Positions 45,257-56,959 of a stretch of 64,000 nucleotides of DNA are shown piece after piece. The stretch lies in NCBI RefSeq assembly GCF_022581195.2, contig NC_061467.1, forward strand, positions 8,122,001 to 8,186,000. Reading direction: 5' to 3'. Positions within the stretch are counted from its first letter, which is position 1; every line of letters begins with the position of its first letter. Under the pieces are notes generated by a model. The model made no database searches. It was not told the DNA's origin and worked only from the letters and a program-made list of their open reading frames with translations. Position numbers and translations under genes: made by a program. Origin of the DNA: Helicoverpa zea (Eukaryota > Arthropoda > Insecta > Lepidoptera > Noctuidae).

Positions 45257-48200
45257 AAATTTATTCACCTCATTCAACGATGTAATTCTGATGGTACTAT
45301 TAAGAACACTTGCTTAGCGCAGAAGCTGACGTTGGCAGGTCAACTCTTTTGACTTCTCGAATAGGATACCATTGGTTTTTGTGCAATGCACACCTGCAAT
45401 GCATTCTGGATTAGGATAGGATATAGGTGGATAGGATTTGCAACAGAGAACAATTCTGTCTTTGTGATTAAATGACATCAAACGTAGTTTTATATAAATG
45501 GTGTTTTTTTGGGTTTTTAGACTTGGCTCGGGTCTTACTGAGACTGTTCGTAATCGTGAACAGTGTATTTGCGATCAGAAGTTAAAAGTAAGCATGTCTC
45601 TGGTATGCGGCGCGTAATTTGGACGTTTTCAGACGCATAAAGCATTTTACGTGTGTATGGTATTAAATCGAGAAAGCTCCCATTTCTTATCTGCACTTTG
45701 TATCTGGGCTTGTTTTTAAAGCTACAGAATCCTACATTACCTACCTCACGCTTAGCAGCGCCTGCGAGAGATAGATCCTCATTTCTTCTAGGATTAATTT
45801 TACATATTTTGCATCAGAAAAAATAATTAATGTCTACTTAATACTACTCACTCAAAGTAATTGGTTTTAAGGCCACCACATTAGTGGAAGATAAGCTAAA
45901 CTATGTTTATGAAAAAATCCTGATATGAACTCCATCTGTAACTTTAAATGATAAGTAATTGTTCCACTAAAGTCATCATTTTTGACATAATGTTCAAAAA
46001 ATAATTTAGATGGCACCGTTTTAAATTTGGCCGAGAACTATTAATTTTCCTTTCATCAAGGTAATAATTATAGTTGGATTTTGATGTGGCACGGCAAACT
46101 GACAAACACAATTGAAATGTCTATCGAAAAATTACACTTCGTGTTAAAATATAGTGAATTACGGAAAATACACAACTCCATCTGTTGAAATAATAATCCT
46201 CTATAAAGAATGTATGGTAATATTGTCATTTACCACCTCGCTCCTTTGACAAATTGATGATGTATTTTATTTACCACAGATGGAGCTACTTTAACCTTGG
46301 CTAAACAAAATTTTCATTTTTTTTTTCTTCCGAAGTTACTTATAAAGGTGTGATTTTCTGTGTAAAGATTAAAAATAGGGCGATCAACTAATATAAGTAC
46401 AACATTCAAATGTACAGTTTTGACAAATAGATTGCGTGTCGTAATATTTTACATCTTGAATTCACAAAATTAATCATATCTTTTGATAGAGTGAATCGAT
46501 TTCGATGAAACAAAAACTAAGTAATACCCCAAGTTACGTAGAATTTTTGTTTATAAGCATTGTCTGCATTTAATTCGTAGATTTTACGTGAATCCCGAAC
46601 AAACAAACAGATAAACAGACAAACAGACAAAAATGACAAAAATGATGGAAATGGGTTCTGTTAGTTATCCTTTAACATGCTGGCTATTTTTTTTGTCAAT
46701 TTCTTCAATGTACAAAAATTACTTTTCTACAGATTTATTATATGTATAGATTATAATTAACTAGCAACCAGCGTGATTATGATTTTAGTTAAGTAAATAT
46801 CTGCAATTAACTGGCTCGTGTCAGCCGAAGTTTGCTTTAGGTTAACGCTGTCTGCACGTGTATGTTACGAGGAAAATTATTATTATTTCAAAGATATAAC
46901 AATATATATTATACTGTAGGAAGGCGTTTCAACTTGTCTTAAGTCCATGATCCTGTATATCACTGAATAATTTGTTAAACGAACTGTCAACAAACGAATC
47001 AAGTGTCTGATAAATACAAAAAAATATGTACACACAAAAACATTCAGATTCTAGAAATGACATTATCTTGAACTTATCAAAATAATAAATAGTGGAGCTA
47101 GTGTAGATATGTATGTATATTCACCATAAAAATAAAAGTCCACTTATAAACAGACACCATCCCCGTCGATCACTTTTCAGAGACTTTTCAATTTCTCTCA
47201 TCCATAAAAACACGTTGAGAAAAAAATAACATAAAAAAAACACAACAGCATAAACCCCTATTACCAATATTGATTAAAACAATTCCAAGATTTTGGTACT
47301 CTTCATTAGCTGCATAATGTCTCCTAAAGTTCTGAGAGCTGCAACCAACCTCATTTGTGCATTCATTGCAGCTGTAAAATATACGAAATTACCTCAGAAT
47401 GAATCCTAGCTGGGAAAGAGGTCTTTAAAGGATATGAGCTCGAGAGATATAGCACAGTGAAGCTTAGAGGTTTAAGTTTCGTAGAGAAAATTAAATTGAA
47501 GAAATCTTTGTTTAACTTCTGCTAAAATGTTTTATTTATTTTTGTAGTGATGAAGCTCCCCGTTCAGGAGTTGGCGTAACGTAGTATATACCAAAGTGAA
47601 TATAGACCTATTTACATAAGCATAAAAAGCAAATACCATCCGAATGCAAAAAAAGCCCGTGAAATAGAAAATAGTTATCTTTTTGTAACTATCCCCCTTC
47701 TCATTCTTTGAAATACATAATTCTCTGCACCATTTCAACCAAAACCGTCAAAAATCAACATCTGTCTAAACAAACCTTTTACCTGACACCTTACCTCCAT
47801 CAAACTACTCCACGATGTTAACGCCCCATCCGGCTTCGTATATAATTCAAACTCTGCCTCGATATGGCAAGTTTGCCAAGTAATGAATGCCGCTAAGCTG
47901 TGTGGCACGTTCGGGCAAAAAGCTCTCATAACTTGCCATGGCAAGTTGGAAGGCTACGCCGCTTTATGACAAAGCTACATAGCTTTGGCGTCAGCTTTCG
48001 TGCTCTATGATGTCTTCATGTTATACTAGATGGTGCTAATTAATTTAGGAAATTATATTTAGGTGTGGTCAAAATTTTTGCTCGCTAAGCCAAGCTCGCA
48101 CTCGCGTGCTCAAATTCATGCCTGCTTGGCAACCCTGCGAAGAAAAGTTGCCCAGATTAAAGCCCAAATTATACTTTAAAGAAACAAATAAAAGCCCAAG

Positions 48201-48633
48201 GCCAAAACCATCGAATATTTATCGAACCTCTAAATTATAAAGCAAATCATTCTCATTCTAGGAACTTCGATTAAACACAAAAGCCAACCTGAGCCGATCC
48301 TATCCAGTATCTAAACATCTTCATCTGCATTGCCATTGAATAGTTGTCACGAGTTTCCTCGACATTATTACACGATGCAGGCATCTTAGAATCTATTCTG
48401 TACACAATCTGTCTTTGCAACGCTTGCAATCCGATCAGATGTTACGTACTGTTAATTAGTAGAATGGATGGTCTTTGATTCAACGTTTAGAGAACTGTTT
48501 TGTTTATTTATTTAGGTGTAGGGTGTAAAGTTTCTTAAGGCCGGAGTTAGACAGTTTTGCTCATGTAATTAGCTTACCTACGTAATTAACTTACTATAAA
48601 GCAAATCTTGTTTACATTTGCCCTTCGTAAGTT
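45257..48633. other. Gene-poor stretch
   Basis: No supported gene. Around 46440-46680 there is a repeat-like segment ending in 'gataaacagacaaacagaca' with preceding 'gtgaatcgatttcgatgaaa', typical of dispersed repeats. A minus-strand open frame at 47735-47944 is GC-richer than its surroundings but unassignable. Confidence 0.35.
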
Positions 48634-48725
48634 CATCATCATCACCATCAGCCTATCGCAGTCCACTGCTGGACATAGGCCTCTCCAAGTGCACGCCACT
48701 GAGATCGATTTTCGGCTTCATCCAA
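48634..48725 (-). mobile_element. 3' end fragment of an RTE-type LINE
   Basis: On the minus strand the sequence ends with 'gaggcctatgtccagcagtg' followed by 'gactgcgataggctgatgg' and a GATGAT tail. This encodes the C-terminal EAYVQQW peptide seen also in the copy at 52296-52862. Only about 90 bp are present. Confidence 0.7.
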
Positions 48726-49470
48726 GTTGCTTATAGTAATTTCTTAGAACTTCTCACAACTTACAGAAGCCAATTAAAAGTATAAAATCGGGGTAATAAC
48801 TAAAGAAAGAAAACTACCTATTTACCTTATCAACAATGGTAGCCAATAATTTAAGTTCTTTGGTCAAGTTTTGGTAAATTATTATATCGAGTTCAATCTA
48901 AATAATGTCATGAATTAATCTTACTAAAAAGTAGGTAAATATGTATAAATTATGTCATGTTTTGACAAATAAATCATGTCAGTGTGTGAAGAGGATCTAA
49001 GCCACTGATTAGCATAAAACATTGTGGTAAAGATCACAAAAAGTAGCCAAGTTAATTGAACCCGATAAAAAACCATGGGAGAATTGTAGGCTTTTAAATC
49101 TTATGAGAAAATCTTCATTCATAAATCGTTATACCTACTTTTAAATTGATTGCTCGTATGAGACGCGTGAATATAAGTTGACTCTTTTGTATGTTATAAA
49201 ACGTAAATAAAATATTTCTTAGAAATATTCTAAATTCCACCTAATTATGCATATTTATTAATGTAGGGTTATTTATTTTTCCAATCGTAGATTTGGTGAT
49301 TATTGATATAATTACTTCGACCGCCAAGGAGATACACGGCTTGTTCAAAGAATTCAAATAACTCAATAGGAAATAAAACAAGTTATTGTTGTTGATATAT
49401 CTATAATTATTTAGTATCTTCGCGGAGTTTATGCTGGAAACACGTGTAAACAAGTTTTTTTTTTAATATT
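48726..49470. other. Upstream region of the clip-domain protease
   Basis: AT-rich. TATA-like strings occur (for example near 49195 and 49394) but none sits at a clear promoter distance, because the transcription start is unknown. Confidence 0.35.
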
Positions 49471-52400
49471 ATGTTACGTCATATAATTATTCTGTTGTTG
49501 AGTGGTTGTTGTCTTACTATCGAGATCTTGAATTTAGAAGAAGGTATTTGTCTCTTTTATTTTTTAGAAATAATATAAACTTCTATATTATTGTACTAAT
49601 ATAATGAAGAGAAAAGATTTTTTTATAAGTTTTAAAGGCTCGAAAACTAAATAACCGATTAGAAATATTCTTTCACATTTGGGTAAATCGACTACCCATA
49701 GCTAACATAGGTTGTATTATGTCCGGGTATAGGAAAGTTTCCCCGTAACGCGGTTGAAACTGCAGGTAAACAGCCAACAGTGTTTTATGATTTGTCTAAA
49801 ATTGAATTCTATGAAATTACAGGAGCTGATTGCGAATGGAATAAAGTTCCTGGAAAGTGTGTGAATACATACAACTGTTTGAGCACTTTCATTGATATTA
49901 GAGATAAGAAATTTGCACCGGTAAGTTCAATATTCTTTTTTTATCTATATGAAAAAATATCATATCGTTGTTATAGTATTTTAAAAAAAATCTCATCGAG
50001 TGTTTTAGCAGAAAAAAATATACCTACATTAAAAAAAGTAAAGCATTACTTTTGTCCAAAAAGTTTTTGTTAAAAATAAAAAGCAGAAAGATTTGGGTGT
50101 CTTGTAAACTAAATGTGATTTATGTTAGTGATTATATATTGGTTACATCTTGTTTTCTTTTTAATCATTTTTGCCATATCTCTTTTTATACTATCTCTCC
50201 CATAACAGGCCTGCTGGAAGAGATTTCTTATGAAATAAGCTGTGCCTTTCTAGGTTATGTGAACCTACATAAACTATTGATGAAATAACAATGAATTCAA
50301 AGTACTAGGTCTATAATTTACATTGCAGATATGTAGTTTTGCTGGAAAAGAGCCTATCATATGCTGCACGGACGGCCAATTTAATAATACCAGGTATGAA
50401 GAGATATAATAATATAAATCTTCTCGTATGAAATAAGCATTTAAAACAAGAAGGTATATATTTTCTACCTCCCTATGATAGACTCGATAGTGACGGCAAA
50501 TATTTTTTTTAAATCTTTAAATTGTTCTTCTTTTGTGCCACATGCTAATAATAGATACAATTGAATAGTTTTTTTTTTTTTCACAGAAATGTTATCTTTG
50601 ATGATAGTTTGGGTTTTATCCGCAAAGGTAAACAAAAAGCGCAAAATAGTAAGTATTTTTTTACATTTGTATTCTATTCACGTAGAAAAAAATATATTTT
50701 AAAGAACAGTAGTAAGAGTATCACAATCGGCTGACAGTTGATCCCACGCTTGGCAAATTGTTTTTATTTTTTTACCTTGATTCCAATCAAAGTTCTCAAT
50801 CGGTCTGATACTGGCTTAATAGGTACCTGATCTCTGTAATGTGCATAGTTACATTCACCTTCATACTGACATATGAGCACAAACAAACTATAGGCCGACT
50901 AAAGATTTTTGCAATGCGCGGGTACGTTAAAAGTGTGGCTCGCACTATGACCCATTAAATTTGCTTTTTTTGCAATTTTTTCTCAGACATGACTGTATAC
51001 CCTGTTCAAAATCTGTTGACTTTAATTTCAGAGTGCTTGGAATACATACATAGATTTGATTATACGTGCAAAACAGGAACGAGCATTAGTTTATACAGGA
51101 GACTTATTAAAGAAAAAAATTGCTATGAAATAAGTGCATCTTATTCTTCTGCATCTTATGGAGGTGTAAATGCTTTCAGACAGCAGTATCCGCACATGGT
51201 AAGCATATAAAAAGTTTGGCATATCTTAGTCTATTATATGCTAACGTTCCGTCCTTGACACTCTGACCCTACATTCAAGAAAAGCTTTCTTTTAAGGGTT
51301 ACATAATCGTAAGTTCACAAGAATAGAGAAAACGAGGCAAATTGAGTTACCCTTTTATTTAAACCAAACATCATTTAAACTGAAGATTGTCTGGACGAAA
51401 AATTTGATTTAAGACCAGTTGATGATCCAGCGGGGCCCGGCAGGGCCAAGGTCTGCCGGGGCTGCGGAATTGTTCGAAAGAGTTACCGCGGCCCTGGTAC
51501 ATAAAAGGCCTACGACAGAACACGACGTTTCTTAGTCAGTAAGAGTCTGACATTCCCTCACCGCAGCTGCTAACCCACAGCGGGAGGGGTCATTAGACGA
51601 TTTTTGACGTCGTTAAAAAAAGACCAGTTGATGACGTCTCAGCCCTTAAAAATAGAACAAAACTGATAAAACATGTGTAACGCATAAATATAAGGTAAAG
51701 TGAAATATATTTTTGAATGTATTTTCTTTCAGGCTTTACTAGGGTATGGTCCTGATGTCACAACAGCGGACTGGCTTTGTTGTGGTTCTGTCATCAGCGA
51801 GAAATTCATCCTCACTGCCGGTCACTGCTTGTCAAGTACTGCAGTGTAAGTATAGCTATCAGAACGTTATAAAATTATCCTAACAAGATTTTTACAAAAA
51901 GACAGTAAAACTATAAATAAAGAATACGGATTATTGAAGAAATGGAAATGTTATAGGTTAACTTTGCTTAGTTCTTATTATTAAGAAGAAGAGATTAATA
52001 TGTGACGATGACGTTAGAATAAATATAAAAAGTAGAGGCGACCATTTTTAAGATGATTTTTGTAATAGTAATGTTATGGACCAAGTGATAAATTGGGCAG
52101 TATACATAATGCCCGGTCATTATGAAAAATGCCCAATATGAGAGTGCAATTTGATAATAATTATTTAAATAATCAAATTGACCGGGCACTATACATATTG
52201 CCCGTGACCTTTTGGGCAAAGTAATACAAACATATTTAATTTCAATTTTTTTTATTGTTATTGCCATTTAATTTAAAATAAACTAAGTATCAAACGCTAT
52301 GCTAGGACAAGTAGTCCAATTAGGCAGGTCCAACTTCGAGAAAGAGGTCAACCGCCGAATTCAACTCGGCTGGACAGAGTTCGGGAAACTACGCAATGTC

Positions 52401-55400
52401 TTTTCGTCCGACATGAGGTATGTTCCTCAAGATGAAAGTCTTCAACCAATGTGTGCTACCAGTGATGACTTACGGCACCGAAACGTGGTCACTCACTATC
52501 GGCCTCATCTCAAAGCTCAAGTCGCTCAACGAGCTATGGAGAGGGTGTTTCTCTACGTGATCGAATCCGAAATGAGGAGATCCGTAGACGAACTAAAGTC
52601 ACCGATATAGCCCACCGGATTAGCGAGTTGAAGTGGCAATGGGCAGGCCATATTGCTCGCAGAGCAGATGGTCGTAAAGTGCTGGAGTGGAGACCACGGA
52701 CTAGTAAGCGCAGCGTAGGACGTCCACCAACGAGGTGGACAGACGACCTTATAAAGGTCGCCGGAAGACGCTGGATGCAGGTCGCCTCCAACAGGTATCT
52801 GTGGAGATCTAAGGGGGAGGCCTATGTTCAGCAGTAGACGTCCTATGCCTGAGATGATGAAATATCAAACCACTTAAATAATCAGCCTCATGATTTGGAT
52901 TAATTATGAAGGACTTCTGCCTTAAAAATTTACTAGTTTTTGCATTTAAAAGTTAAGGAAAGTCATATTAAAAATATAACAAAAATATTATTCAAAAAAC
53001 AAAACGTTTACAACAAATCTTTGTTTTTTAGAAATTACTTATTATTACAAAACAAAATAAACTAAAGTTTAAGCAATAGACTTATTATTTGTCATAATTA
53101 ATATCTTCTCTTAATAAAACTCAAATGAAAATATCACCGCGTAAAATATAGCTTTTTTATCAAATTGCCCAACTGTAATGTAGCAATATAATAATGCCCG
53201 TGCAATGTGATAAATAATGAAGTTAAGATAGTTATTAATCATGTGGCCCGATGAAGCTAGACATTATTCATAATGCTCGGGCATTATTTATAATGCCCGA
53301 ATTAATCACATGGTCCATAACAGCAATAATAAACAGAAGACGTATCTAAAATAAGTCCTACGTTTTCAGAGGCGAAGTGAAATACATAGCCTTGGGAATA
53401 TTGAAACGCACTGATCCTCAAGAGTTGTGGCAGAAATACAATGTGAAGAGAGCTATACCCCACCCAGAGTATAAGCCCCCATCGAAATACCATGACATTG
53501 CTTTGCTCGAAACTGATAAGACGTAAGTATACAGTAAGTAATCTTTTGCCATAGTAGGTAATTGTTAGGGATTGTTCAGCAAAAGTTACTTTTGAATTTC
53601 TATGATCTTCAATATAAGTTCTTTTTTATTTATTTTTTTGCAGCAATCTTAATATTGTTATTTGAAACTGGTAGTTTGAGACTAAAATACTACTAAAGCT
53701 TTTTCCAAACGTTGTTTATATAAAACGCCAGTCATGATTATTTACTCCATCACTGGTTATCCTTTACGAAGGTTAATGATGTTTCATCACACACTTTTAA
53801 CCCCAAAACAACCATTTTTTTATTCAAAATGGCATATAAAAGCTCTTTTAAAACGTCAAGTTAGTCGAACGGTTCCAGAGACTAAGTCTCGTGGCTAAGA
53901 TCCAAAAATCGTGCAAAAAATCCATATGACAATAAAGGCCGTACTTATGCTACATTATTCTGCTCCATTTTAGGATCACCTTCAGTAGGGACGTGTTACC
54001 AGCTTGCCTGCATTCTTCCGGGCCGACATACAACCATCTATACGCCACTGGTTGGGGAGCCTTAGGACATCGAAGAGAGCTGGCAGACACCTTGCAAGCG
54101 GTGAATATATTACCATACCCTGGTTAGAATGTAGCATACATAGGTGTCAATAAAAAAAAAAACAGAATCCTTTCTGGCAATAAATCATTTTCAACAAAAT
54201 AAAACATGTAAAGTAGAACCAGCTTAAATGTCAGTAGTTCATATGGACTGGACGAGTGTTAAAATTGTATTAAGAATTAATATCTATTTATGTTTGATTA
54301 GGACGAGTTTGTTTATCAAGACGTTCCAATGTTAAGAAGTTCTTAAAAACAAATTTAATATTATGTGATGAATGCATGTGCACTGAGATATATTATGCGG
54401 GTGAAACCACTGGCGTCTTACGACATAATGATTGAATGTCCTCTTCTCAACTTGTAGTTGCTTCTCAACGAGTTTTTAGCCCATATGGGTTTTGTTAATA
54501 TCATACTTAAAATTGCTTGCTTACAGGTCAACGTATCTCAATACAGTGAAGAGGAATGTATGAAGCAATACCCTGTTCACAGACTTCTAAAACATGGATA
54601 TAATCACACCATACAAATGTGCTACGGTGATAGGGACGAGCCAAAAGACACGTGCGAGGTATTTATTCTTTATCTGCTAATCCTTAACTAGTTAATATCA
54701 TATCAATGGAACATTGCCCAACTATGGCAGAAAATCTCCTCATAAACGTAGTTGATTCTAATGTTTCCCTACAGATTGTGAGAATCCTTGAAACTCTCTA
54801 GAGCTGGAATAAATCTGATGCTTTTGGTCGTAATCTGACGACTATGCGTCAATAGGCGCTCTGTTTGAAAGTAGGTATGCCATTTCGGAGGCACGTGACA
54901 AATGCGGAGGATTAGTGCCTGACTTAAAGTAACGGGCTTATATGTAGGTCCTTGCACGTTTTCCTATCTCACTAAGCCAACATCATCATCATCCTCCGAG
55001 TCTTTTTCCCAACTATGTTGGGGTCGGCTTCCAGTCTTACCGGATGTAGCTGAGTACCAGAGCTTTAACAAGGAGCGACTGTCCTATCTGACCCTCTCAA
55101 CCCAGTTAGACTTGAGTTGAGTGGTGTCAGATTTACTGGCTTTGTGACTACACGTAATGACTGCCAAGGATGTTCAATGACATACGTACAGTTTAACGTG
55201 CCATCCAAAACACAGTCATTGGTGTCTGAAATATACTTATAAAGTTCATACTAACTTAGAAAAGTTGCATTGGTAGTTGCCTGACCTGGAATCGAACCCG
55301 CGCCCTCATACTCGAGAGGTTGGTTCTTTGCCCACGAGGCCACCGCAACTTTTCTCACTATGGTTGCCAATACACTCATCCTCCGAGCCTTTTTCCCAAA

Positions 55401-55593
55401 ACACAATTATAATATTATTATTTATGATCACCAGGGCGACAGTGGAGGGCCTCTGCAGGCTGACACGAAATGCGCACACACAATTGTTGGCGTTACTTCA
55501 TACGGCAGACAGTGCGGGATTTCTGCCGGATCCGGGATTTACACCAGAGTCATCCACTATGTACCTTGGATTGAGAGCATTGTATGGCCATAA
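49471..55593 (+). CDS. Clip-domain serine protease, chymotrypsin family S1
   Basis: Ten exons join in frame: 49471-49543, 49766-49920, 50329-50393, 50587-50648, 50987-51198, 51733-51845, 53370-53522, 53974-54100, 54527-54658 and 55435-55593 (1251 nt, 416 aa). All introns are GT-AG. Residues 1-20 form a signal peptide, so the zymogen is secreted. A clip domain has its six cysteines at 47, 56, 62, 78, 88 and 89. A linker (about 100-170) follows, then the S1 domain with catalytic His220 (TAGHC), Asp269 (HDIALLE) and Ser367 (GDSGGP). Asp361 occupies the specificity-pocket position, predicting cleavage after Arg/Lys. Clip proteases act in haemolymph cascades for Toll signalling and melanisation. 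All three catalytic residues are present, so this is an active-type protease and not a protease homologue. The activation site is unusual: SYGG stands where IVGG is expected, without a preceding Arg or Lys. Exon 1 is the least certain part. Confidence 0.88.
50723..50930. mobile_element. TIR element in protease intron 4
   Basis: The left end 'caatcggctgacagttgatc' and right end 'aactataggccgactaaaga' are inverted relatives. The interior 'ttgattccaatcaaagtt' also matches the element at 11140-11481. It is non-coding. Confidence 0.55.
51432..51625 (+). mobile_element. Most complete copy of the GC-rich SINE-like retroposon, in protease intron 5
   Basis: It starts near 'tccagcggggcccggcaggg' and ends in 'gacgtcgttaaaaaa'. 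Direct copies of 'agaccagttgatga' (left, about 51414-51430; right, about 51621-51636) flank it. It has no open frame. 'gttcgaaag' resembles a weak pol III B box, but the head matches neither tRNA nor 5S that I recognise. Confidence 0.7.
52072..53322. mobile_element. 1.25-kb TIR element with GCCCG subterminal repeats, in protease intron 6
   Basis: The left end 'tgttatggaccaagtgat' matches the right end in reverse complement, 'tgttatggaccatgtgat'. Beyond the ends, 'taatgcccg' or its complement recurs about eight times in the outer ~150 bp on both sides, as subterminal transposase-binding repeats do. The middle is occupied by a later RTE insertion. No transposase is encoded. A target duplication is not clear. 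Confidence 0.65.
52296..52862 (+). mobile_element. 5'-truncated RTE-type LINE copy nested in the TIR element
   Basis: The 8-bp direct repeat TATCAAAC stands at 52288-52295 and 52863-52870 and defines the insertion exactly. The copy holds only the C-terminal end of the element's open frame (NAMLGQVVQLGR... in one frame, then WAGHIARRADGRKVLEWRP in another, ending EAYVQQ) and the 'gatgatga' tail. A frameshift between the two parts (about 52460-52600) and a TAG in place of the last Trp codon show it is dead. Confidence 0.75.
54975..55352 (-). mobile_element. Complete tRNA-derived SINE in protease intron 9
   Basis: Read on the minus strand: a tRNA-like head with B box GGTTCGATTCC, a body ('acaccaatgactgtgttttg'), and a 3' region 'ccgaccccaacatagttggg' ending in a GATGATGATG tail. 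The 8-bp direct repeat TCTCACTA (54967-54974 and 55353-55360) flanks it. The 3' region recurs alone at 44.3 and 60.4 kb. Confidence 0.75.
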
Positions 55594-55631
55594 ACACTGA
55601 CATAAACTACTTAAATAACTACTGCTAATGA

Positions 55632-55637
55632 AATAAA
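55632..55637 (+). terminator. Poly(A) signal of the protease gene
   Basis: AATAAA lies 39 bases after the TAA stop, so the predicted 3' UTR is about 55-65 bases. Confidence 0.65.
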
Positions 55638-56950
55638 GAATGTGAGAAATTAAATGGAGTTGAAAGTAATATTTTTTTTAATGACGATGAAAAGTTTTAA
55701 AACAATCCTATAGAAGAAACTAAGGATATGCTCTTTGACATAAAAAATTAAATTAGCCAAGTATAGCAATTATTTGAAATATAAAGTCTTTGTTATTTTA
55801 TGTTTATAAAACATTTTGCACTGAAGTCGATGAACTAAAGGTCACGCGAAGAAGGTACAAATTATAAATACTTTTTTGATTAATCATTTAGTTTCTTTTT
55901 TGTTTTCATAAAGACACCTTGCATGCAGAACTTTTTGCAAATAAGGTAAGGTTTCGTTTTGGACCCAGACCATTTTCAAACACACAAGTGTTAATTATTA
56001 AATTGTAATATGTATATAATATACATATTTTAGTAGCCTATGCTGTAATATATAAAATATTATAACTAATTAATTGATAGATGGATTCTGTTCCACCTAA
56101 TTCCGAGAACCAATCGATAAATATTATTTTGTCAGAATGTAATATTCACCTTGTAAATATAAAAAAATATTCAATGTCATTCCATAGCAATTTGAAATGT
56201 CATACACATAACTTCTGAGTTCTGAAAGGTCATAATCCAAGTTAATTCAACTCACTCAGAACTGAGAGTTGCATACGTACAATTTAATTAAAAAGTTTCT
56301 TCTTTCGGTCTGGCACGTGGATGTGGCATTTTGAGTGTAAGGTAAATTGATTAGTTTTAGGGAAAGGAAAGTAATTAAAAAAATAGCGAAGGAATATCCT
56401 GTGTTTATAATTCTTTTTTTGGATGAAGTATTTACAACAAAATGTAAATATAGTAAAAATGTACCGATTTAAAGATTGAAAAATACTTATTTCAGAATTT
56501 ACAGTATATAGGTATGTATTTTTGATCTACCTACTTCTCAAAAAGATTGAGATTCTGAGACTTTAGCTTGAACTCAAGCGAGACATAGGCTTCAAAACAT
56601 TGTGTAATTCATATTTTATCAATTACAAAGAATTTGTCAATTGTTTTTTTTTTCGATTACAAAGTATTTTCAAAGTACAAAACTTGTAAGGAAACCTAAG
56701 TATTGTACTCACAAGCAATTATTTAAAAACAAAATAAAAAAAAAACGGGACTAAAAAAGTTTACATATCTTAACAAACGTCAAATCAAAACAGTCAACAA
56801 TCTTCCATTTAGTGACGTCATTCAAGATTCAGTTTGTTCCCCATTCGAATTTTCTCGTGCGTACAACATTATGCACGGCACGTCATGCAACAGACCAGAA
56901 GCTAGTATTTTGAATTATTCATGTAGGACTTGCCGACATGTTGTTTTATC
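55638..56950. other. AT-rich intergenic stretch
   Basis: No gene or clear repeat between the protease poly(A) signal and the truncated LINE. Confidence 0.4.
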
Positions 56951-56959
56951 GTCCGAGTA

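Noticed and set aside
47735..47944. Minus-strand frame of 69 codons, GC-richer than its neighbours, considered as a lectin exon
   Set aside because: It lacks cysteine spacing or any CRD motif and has no consistent splice phase with another exon.
52534..52791. Minus-strand open frame in protease intron 6
   Set aside because: Antisense shadow of the RTE C-terminal coding remnant.
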